Origin: Lichenostomus cassidix
Lineage: Eukaryota; Chordata; Aves; Passeriformes; Meliphagidae
Assembly: GCA_008360975.2 (NCBI GenBank)
Contig: VLJF02000046.1
Coordinates: 744,001 to 808,000, forward strand
DNA length: 64,000 nt
Direction: 5' to 3'
The notes beneath the pieces are model-generated. The model ran no database searches, had not been told where the DNA came from, and was given only the letters and a program-made list of their open reading frames with translations. Both the position numbers and the translations under genes were made by a program. Numbering within the stretch: position 1 is the stretch's first letter; each line of letters starts with the position of its first letter. Below are positions 57,345 through 64,000 of this stretch, in pieces.

Positions 57345-59300
57345 GTTTGCTTGTTTGTTTTGGTTTATTTGGGGTTTTTTTTTGTTTGTTTGTGGGTTTT
57401 TTGTTTGGTTTTTGTTTTTTGGGGGTTTTTTGTGTTTTGGTTTCTTTTTATGGAGCTGTGCCTTCCTTTGGTTCAGTTTGCTGACAATAACTGACCATCC
57501 CTCTGTGTCTCAGGCAGCTTCTTCTCCAAGGAAAGCAGCTGGGAGTTTGTGCCAAGGAGCTGAAAGCTGCAGGTGCAGCCTGGAGTGGAGGAAGCTGAGA
57601 TTTGCACAAGGCTGCTCTGAGTCCCAGGGCTTGGATGAGGGAAATGGTGGGGTGGGGGTTAGGGACAGAGTCTGATTGATTGTCAGCCATAAATGGTCTT
57701 GATGTTCATATCTATTCAGACTGCATTAGGAGGTGCTCTGGATCAATATCAATTGGAAATTGTTGATATTGATTTGCCCCAATCGAGCCCAGAGACACTT
57801 CAGAGACCCAGTCAGAGCAGTGGGTATTTGCTTTATTCAGTGCACCAGGTGTGTGGGGATTTCTTTCCGCCAAACACACACCTCAGTAGCTCCAAAGTCA
57901 CAGTGTTGTAGGTAAAATTCATGAATATTCATTACATTCCCCAGGATAGGAATGGTTATACAAATTATTTCTCATAAGTCATTAACATTATTAGCTATTT
58001 CTTGTGCTCAATTTCAAAAGGATTCCTTTTGCCCCTTTTATCTTGATAAGATTAAGGGAATCCACAAGGCCAGAAATGTTATCAGCCTTCAGCCCTGGAC
58101 GGGCACCGTGCTGGTGGAAGGGCAAAAGATCAAAGAAATAAGGATGGTTGAAGTGTAAATATGTAGGATTTTGTAGGTCTGGAGGATTTAGAGCCTGAAG
58201 GATTAGAGGGTCTGTTTGTCGGTTTCGGACGGTCGGGACAGAGAGGAGAGATCTCTGCAGTCAGGTCTGAGAGCATGGGGTTTGTTGTGAAAGTGTGGGT
58301 GTAGGAGAGCTGCCAGGGGCTGCCAGACACAGCCCAGAGCAGCTCAGAGAAGTGAGAGAGAGAGAGAGATGCCAAGAGAGCGAGCTGCTGTTTACAATAC
58401 AATAAATCATCTTCTGTGTTGAATATTCTAATTCTCATTAACCAATCTAGAACAAGCTACAAATCCTACAACATTTACATACAACCTATAAGAATCATCA
58501 CATTACCATATGGAGTTATATTTTAAACCCTAAAAACTGCTTTTTGGCCCCTCTGCCATCAGGCAGGGTCTGCTCTGACCCTTGGAGCTGTCTGCAGGCA
58601 GAGGGGATTGTTTCACCAAGAAGGGGATTACCTCCAGTCAGCCATACCATTGTTTTCTAGCTGTTCAGTAACTCAGAGCTTGTCTTCATCTCAATCTCCA
58701 TATTCTCAGCATCTTTTGCCAGGTAATCATATTTATAAGGCTTTCCTATTCCATCTTCCCCAACAGCAGGTGACAATCGCAGTGAACAGATTGACAGGCA
58801 GGGCACTGGGGGGACAGAGTGACGTCATCAGAGTGACGTCATCAGAGTGACATCAGGGACGCCATCAGAGTGACGTCATCAGCAATCAGCGCAGGTGACA
58901 ATCGCAGCAGAACGGATTGCTGCAGGTCACTGAGAGGGGACAGGGTGACATCAGGGTGGCATCGGGGTAGCATCAGGTGGCACCAAAATGACACCAAAGT
59001 GGGGGAAAATGTCATTAAAGTGAAAAAAAATGGCACTAAATGGCATCAAAAGGCATCGAAGTGACACCAAATGGCAGTAAATGGCACTAAATGGCACTAA
59101 ATGACACCACAGTGACAGTAGATGGCATCAAAGTGGCACTAAATGGCACCAAATGGCAAAAAATTACACTAAAGTGACATTAAATTGCACTAAAGTGGCA
59201 CAAAGTGACATTAAGTGGCTCCAAATGGCTCTAAATGGCATTAAAGTGACACTAGATGGCACCAGATGGCGCCAAAGTAACACTAAATGGCACCAAAGTG
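57345..59300 (+). repeat. Right copy of ~2-kb direct duplication
   Basis: Partner of 1-1978. The homology continues to a CACCAAAGTG motif at 59291-59300, after which this copy continues in the same short repeat while the left copy switches to 40 bp of unique DNA and ERV-A. No gene recognised. Confidence 0.85.
58820..58878 (+). promoter_or_regulatory. Three consensus CRE palindromes in a short tandem repeat
   Basis: TGACGTCA at 58820-58827, 58834-58841 and 58871-58878 within TGACGTCATCAGAG units. The left duplicate has only one intact palindrome (1516-1523); its other units read TGACATCA or TAACATCA. The full palindrome is the optimal CREB/ATF site. No gene start is nearby. Confidence 0.6.
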
Positions 59301-59650
59301 ACAAAAAAGGCATTAAATGGCACCAGAGTGGCTTTAAATGTCACTAAAAGTCACTCATGTGACACTAAATGACATCAAATGGCACCAAAGTGCCACTAAA
59401 TGGCAACAAAAAGGTCAAAAATGGCACCAAAGTGGCACTAAAGGGACATCAAGTGGCACCAAAGTGACAAAAAGTGGAACCAAGTGACATCAAATGGCAC
59501 TAAATGGCATCAAGTGGCACTAAAGGGACACTAAATGACACCAAATGGCACCAAATTGTCACCAAATGCCACTGGAAGTCACCAAATGGCATCAAATTGT
59601 CACCAAATGGCTCCAAAGTTCCATCAAAGTGACACCAAAGTGTCCCCAAC
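58975..59650 (+). repeat. TGGCACCAAA short-period tandem repeat, long allele
   Basis: About sixty degenerate 10-11 bp units (TGGCACTAAA, TGACACCAAA, GTGGCACTAAA). Twice the extent of the left duplicate at 1640-1978. It merges into the pyrimidine satellite at about 59650. Confidence 0.85.
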
Positions 59651-59654
59651 ACCC

Positions 59655-61685
59655 CCAATGTCCCCAAATGTCCCCTTTCCCCAAAAAACTCCCCAATTTC
59701 CCCCCAAATTTCCCCAATTTATCCCCATTTCCCCCAATTTTCCTCAATTTCCCCCAAATTTTCCCAGTTTTTCCCTAATTAATTCTCATTTTACCCCAAA
59801 TTTCCCCAAATTTTTCCCATTTTCCTCTATTTCCCCATTTCCCCCCAATTTAGTTCTCTTTTCCCCCAAAATTTCCCCAATTTTCCTGAATTTTTCCCCC
59901 CATTTATTTCCCATTTCCCCCAAAAATTCCCCACATTTTCCTCCTTTTTCCCCATTCTATTTGCATTTTTCCCTATTTCCCCCAAATTTGCCCCAAATTT
60001 TCCCCAAAATTCCCCAAAATTTTGCCTCAAAATTCCCCAAATGTCTCTCAAATTTTATGCACTTCCCCCAAACTTTCCCAAAAAAATTCCCCCAAACTTT
60101 CCCAATTTTTTCCAAAGTTTTCTCCCAAACTTCCCCAAAATTTCCCTCCAAATTCCCCAAATTTTCCCCCAAGCTTCCTTGAAATTTCCCAAACTTCCCC
60201 AAAATTTCCCAGAATTTTCTTTAAAAAATCCCCAAACTTTCCCCATTTTTTCCCCAAATTTTCACCAAAACTTCCCCAAAATTTCCCCCAAATTTTCCCA
60301 GAAATTTCCTTCAATTTTTCCCATTTCTCTCTGAAATTTTGCCCCAAACTTCCCCAAAATTTCCCCAATTTCCCTCAAATTTCACCCCAATTTTTCCCCA
60401 AAGTTTCTCCCCAAATTTCCCCTCACATTTCCCCAAAATTTCCCCAAATTTTCCCCAATTTCCCCCAAATTTCCCTAAAATGTCCCCAGTTTCTCCCAAG
60501 TTTTCTCCCAAATTTCCCCAAAATTTCCTCAATTTCCCTCAAATTTTCCCAAAATTTTCACCCAACATTTCTCCCCACACTTCCCCAAAATTTCTCCAAA
60601 ATTTCCCCAAAATTTCCCAATTTCCCCCTTATTTTTCTCAAATTTCTCCCCAAACTTCCCCAAAATTCCCCAATTTCTCTCAAATTTTCCCAAAATTTTT
60701 CTCTGAATTTCCCCCTCAATTTCCCCAATTTTCCCCATTTTTTCCCCAAAATTTTCTCCCAAACTTCCACAACATTTTCCCCCAATTCCCCAAAATTTCC
60801 CCAATTTTCCCAAAATTTCCCCCAAACTTCCCTGAAATCTCCCCAAAATTTCCCCCAAAATTTCCCCAAAATTTTTCCCCAATTTCCCTCAAATTTTCCC
60901 ATTTCCCTCCAAACTTCCCCCATTTTCCCCAAAAAAAATCCCCCATTCTCCCCCTATGTCCCCCAAATTTTTCCCCAAACTCCCCCAATATTTCCCCCAA
61001 TTTTCCCAAAATTTTCCCCCAAACTTCCCCAAAATTTTCCCCAAACTTCCTCAAATTTTCCCAAAATTTCCCCCAAAATTTCCCAGAATTTTCTTTAAAA
61101 AAATCCCCAAACATTCCCCAATTTTTCCCACAATTTTCTCCCAAACTTCCCAAAATTTCCCCAAACTAACCCAAACTTTCCCCAGTTCCCCCAATTTTCC
61201 CCCAAACTTCCCCAAAATTTTCCCAATTTCTCTCAAACTTCCCCAAAAGTTTCCCCCAAAAATCTCCCAATTTTCCCCGTTTAGTCCAAAATTTCCCCAA
61301 AGTTCCCCAAAATTTTCCCAAAATTTCCCAAAATTTCCCCATAATTTCCCCATTTCCCTCCCAATTTCCCCCAAATTTTTCCCCAAACTGCCCCAAAATT
61401 TCTCCCATTTTTTCCTAAATTTCTCCCCAATCTTCCCCAAATTTCCCCAATTTCCCCCAAAATTTTCCTCTCAAACTTCCCCAAAATCTCCCCAAAATTT
61501 CTGCCACTTCTCCCCATTTTTTCCCAAAACTTCCCCCAAATTTTCCCATTTCACTGCCAAAATTTCCCCCAATTTTATCCCAAATTTCCCCCAATGTCCC
61601 TAATGTCCCCAAATCCCCCAATGTGTCCCCAATGTCCCATTAATGTCCCCAACATCCCCAATGTCCCCAGTGTGTCCCCAATGTC
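59655..61685 (+). repeat. G-poor CCCCAAAATTT-type satellite, ~2 kb
   Basis: Continuous 10-12 bp units such as CCCCAAAATTT, CCCCAAACTT and CCCCAATTT, with almost no G on plus. The minus strand therefore has GGGG or GGG about every eleven bases. A longer period of about 874 bp is suggested by CCCAGAATTTTCTTTAAAAA at about 60208 and again at about 61082. Frames up to 358 codons (60022-61098) exist only because stops need G-containing or TAA codons that are rare here. Confidence 0.95.
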
Positions 61686-61688
61686 CCT

Positions 61689-62700
61689 GTGATCAATCCA
61701 TGTCATCATGTTGGCTTTTCGCAAAGATCCCAATGGATACTCTGTGTATTGTTTGAATTCTTTTCTTACAGAGGTAGCCTGGCTGGGAAAAATTGCTGTG
61801 CAATGATGACTAAGGTCTTTCTTTCTAGACCAGCTGAGTTTAATAGCAGTAAAATAGCTGTTCTGGTTGGATTCGAATGCTTGAAGTGTCTGCTTGAACT
61901 GGATCCCATCCCCCGGCCGGACCCTGCCTCTGACACTGCAACTATCAGCTCCTGGCGCTGCAGGAACCACAATCTGGGAGTGAGAACAGATCAGTGACAG
62001 ACGACTGCGCATGCTGCCAGGAGGCGGATCAGTTCCCAGAACGTGCAAAAGAGTTTGGAGAGAAATAGGAATATGTGTAACTGTTTATGAATATGCATTA
62101 GGCTGAAGGGTATGGAAAGGGTGTCTCTGTCCATTCCAGGGGTGCTTTTCTGGCTGAATGCCAAAGCACCCAGCGCTGACCTTTTGCTTTTATCTGTCCC
62201 CTATTGTCTTTTATTAAACCGTTTTCATCCTAACAGGAGAGTGAACCTCGTTTGTCACAGTTCACTGGAATAAACTTACGAGTTTGGGTTTTCATTGGAC
62301 TAGGTTGTTTGGCAATAACAGCCTTTTTAATTCTCTGTCTTGTCCTTTTCAAAACAGTTACAAACAGTTAAAAATGTTAAAAGTACACAAAAACAAGTAA
62401 TAATTTCCTTAGCTTTATCCACAACCTCAGTAAAAACAGAAGGGGCAGATGTGGGGTTACAGAGGAAGAGGCCCCCATGATCCCATGAGAAACCAAAGAA
62501 CCAGATGCAGAAAAGTATTGATCAGCACAGGATCTGAAGCAGATCAGCAGATTCCTTCTCTCCCCTGGGAAGAATAACAAGCTGTATTGAGAAACTGTGA
62601 AAAGGCTGAGAAAACAACTAAGAGAGAACTTATCACACTGAAAAGTATATCTACTGTATGGCTTTGTAATAAAATCAGAATTCGCATACAGTGAGTGATT
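61689..62700 (+). mobile_element. ERV-C remnant: LTR, env-tail-like segment, second LTR edge
   Basis: 61689-62259 looks like a plus-oriented LTR: it starts TGTGATC, has AATATGCATTAGG, TTTTATTAAACC (poly(A) signal) and ends TTTGTCACA. It is followed by a short frame with a hydrophobic run (FIGLGCLAITAFLILCLVLF), like a retroviral transmembrane anchor, then an AGAAGGGGCAGA polypurine-like tract at about 62438-62450 and TGTGGGGTTACAG at 62451. This order (anchor, polypurine tract, TG) fits the end of env joined to a 3' LTR. The left LTR and the right edge do not obviously match each other, so two elements may be fused. No intact coding sequence. Confidence 0.45.
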
Positions 62701-62927
62701 CTCATTCCTATGCTAAATGGCACCACGACTTTCCATGTCAAACCCTGCAGGGCAGGGACAGCTCTTGTGGCACAATCCCTCCTGGCCAAGGACACAGTGC
62801 TGGGAAGGTCTTTCTATGCCAGCAAAGGAAAGCTCCTGGCTCAGGGTCACCTTTCCTGCTCAGCCAGACACCCCAAGTTCTCCAGGAGCAGAAGAGAATT
62901 CCAGCATTCCCACAGGCTGTGTGATGT

Positions 62928-63165
62928 CATAGCATGGACTGTGACATCACAGAGCACCTGTATGACATCACAGAGCACCTGTATGACATCACAGAGCAGG
63001 CTGTTACATCACAGGGCAGATGAATGGCATCACAGAGTGGGCTGTGAGGTCATAGGACAGCTGTGTGACATCACAGAGCAGACTCTGACATCATAGAGGG
63101 GGGCTATGAAATCACTGGGCAGCTGTGTGACATCAAAGGGGGCTGTGTTAGGTCACTGAGTAGGT
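62928..63165 (+). repeat. TGACATCACAGAG minisatellite, ~28-bp period
   Basis: About eight units of the type CTGTGTGACATCACAGAGCA with GGCTGTTA-like spacers. The unit core TGACATCA is one base from the CRE palindrome. Confidence 0.85.
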
Positions 63166-63168
63166 TAA

Positions 63169-63420
63169 TGTCTTGGTTTAAAAACAGATGTGTGCCCAGG
63201 AAGGTGGGAACATTTCTGGAGTGGAAAGATAACGCCCTCCCTCCAAATTATCGCTTTGTGATAACAGGAGATCCTTGTCAAATATATGGAAAAGGAACAA
63301 CAGTTCTTCACTAGCAAATATATACATATATAGAACAGAACAGAACAGAACAGAACAGCAACAACCGAACAATGCAGGAGTTTCCCACCCGTCAGGCCTC
63401 ACTTTCCCCTTTGGTGCAGT
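63169..63420 (-). mobile_element. Songbird-type LTR fragment
   Basis: Begins TGTCTTGGTTTAAAAACAG and includes CCCTCCCTCCAAATTATC and AACAGTTCTTCACTAG, landmarks of a common songbird ERVL-like LTR seen from one end. The other end is not resolved and may run into the CTCF-motif block. Confidence 0.5.
63332..63358 (+). repeat. (GAACA)n microsatellite
   Basis: Five uninterrupted pentamers inside the LTR fragment. Confidence 0.9.
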
Positions 63421-63430
63421 TCTGGCCAAG

Positions 63431-63480
63431 CCCGGCAGGGGGCGCTGCAGTGACTCTCGCGGCCAGCAGGGGGCGCTGCG
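63431..63480 (+). promoter_or_regulatory. Two tandem CTCF-like motifs
   Basis: CCCGGCAGGGGGCGCTGCAG (63431-63450) and CCAGCAGGGGGCGCTGCG (63463-63480), same orientation, 31-32 bp apart centre to centre. Both match the CTCF core CCASYAGRKGGC; the second is a near-ideal site. They lie in or beside an LTR fragment, within a CpG-containing block (63420-63600). Confidence 0.6.
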
Positions 63481-63699
63481 GTCCCGGGGCAGGACCTTCC
63501 CAGGCGGTGATGGCACAGAAAGTGACCCGGCGGGGACAGCCCTGGCCCCAGGCAGCACCGCCCGCGCTGGCTCCGGGCTCCGGGCGGCAGGGGAGCAGGG
63601 AGGAGCAGGCAGGCTTTGGTGGCAGAGCTGGAAACCCCAGGGCAGCAATACCCGGGGCAGCCACACTCACTCTGTCACCCATGTGGCTGCTCGTCGATG

Positions 63700-63799
63700 G
63701 AAGGGAAGGGAAGGGAAGGGAAGGGAAGGGAAGGGAAGGGAAGGGAAGGGAAGGGAAGGGAAGGGAAGGGAAGGGAAGGGAAGGGAAGGGAAGGGAAGG

Positions 63800-63836
<37 letters not shown>

Positions 63837-63905
63837 AAGGGAAGGGAAGGGAATGGGAAGGGAATGGGAAGGGAATGGGAAGGGAATGGGAAGGGAAGGG
63901 AAGGG
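63700..63905 (+). repeat. (AAGGG)n microsatellite interrupted by A34
   Basis: About twenty AAGGG units, a 34-base A run at 63800-63833, then AAGGG and GGGAATGGGA variants. Frames through it encode only KGREG or PFPSL repeats. Confidence 0.95.
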
Positions 63906-64000
63906 GCAGTTCTGGCCCCACCCCTACATGGTCCCACCTCTGGCAATGTCCCCGGAGCTGCAAGAGGTCTGGGGGAAAAACTGACAATTCCCAGCACAAA

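Noticed and set aside
60022..61098. 358-codon frame in the pyrimidine satellite
   Set aside because: Pure repeat translation (FPKISPNFPQ-like) caused by lack of stop codons in a G-poor tandem array.
63616..63984. Lys/Gly/Glu-rich frame across the AAGGG repeat
   Set aside because: Microsatellite plus poly-A translation only.

Overview
The window looks like bird genomic DNA from an olfactory-receptor cluster, most likely a songbird. The evidence is CR1 LINE fragments with the typical tail, two intact single-exon family-14-like odorant receptors, degenerate avian-type C2H2 zinc-finger genes, many solo or truncated retroviral LTRs, and abundant GC-rich minisatellites. 'Songbird' is an inference from the LTR types; 'bird' is well supported. 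No bacterial or phage gene is present.

Layout: (1) 1-1978, left copy of a direct duplication that returns at 57345-59300. (2) 2017-5223, a deleted endogenous retrovirus (ERV-A, minus). (3) 5411-10906, left arm of a large inverted duplication with an intact receptor gene on the minus strand. (4) 10.9-18.7 kb, LTR-derived DNA, a scavenger-receptor (SRCR) exon relic and a second ERV (ERV-B, minus) with a long gag frame, primer-binding site and LTR. (5) 18.7-20.3 kb, a partial paralogue of the tandem unit. (6) 20.4-28.4 kb, two zinc-finger relics amid several different minisatellites. (7) 28616-48339, three head-to-tail units of 6675, 6676 and 6373 bp, each with a CR1 fragment, two solo LTRs and a roughly 37-bp minisatellite. 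(8) 48331-53849, right arm of the inverted duplication with the second intact receptor gene on the plus strand. (9) 53.85-57.1 kb, minisatellite, CR1 pieces and three recognisable exons of a JAK-type (JAK3-like) kinase pseudogene on the minus strand. (10) 57.3-61.7 kb, right copy of the direct duplication, then 2 kb of nearly G-free (CCCCAAAATTT)-like satellite. (11) 61.7-64 kb, another ERV remnant, a TGACATCA-rich minisatellite, an LTR fragment, two CTCF-like motifs and an AAGGG microsatellite.

Only the two odorant receptors look like working protein genes. The rest is a record of repeated duplication, inversion and retroviral insertion around them. The strongest signals are the nested direct, inverted and tandem architecture, and the fact that the receptor genes differ far more than their duplicated flanks, with the differences concentrated in TM3, TM5 and TM6/ECL3. 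Homologies were judged by eye; percentages and boundaries are approximate unless stated as counts.
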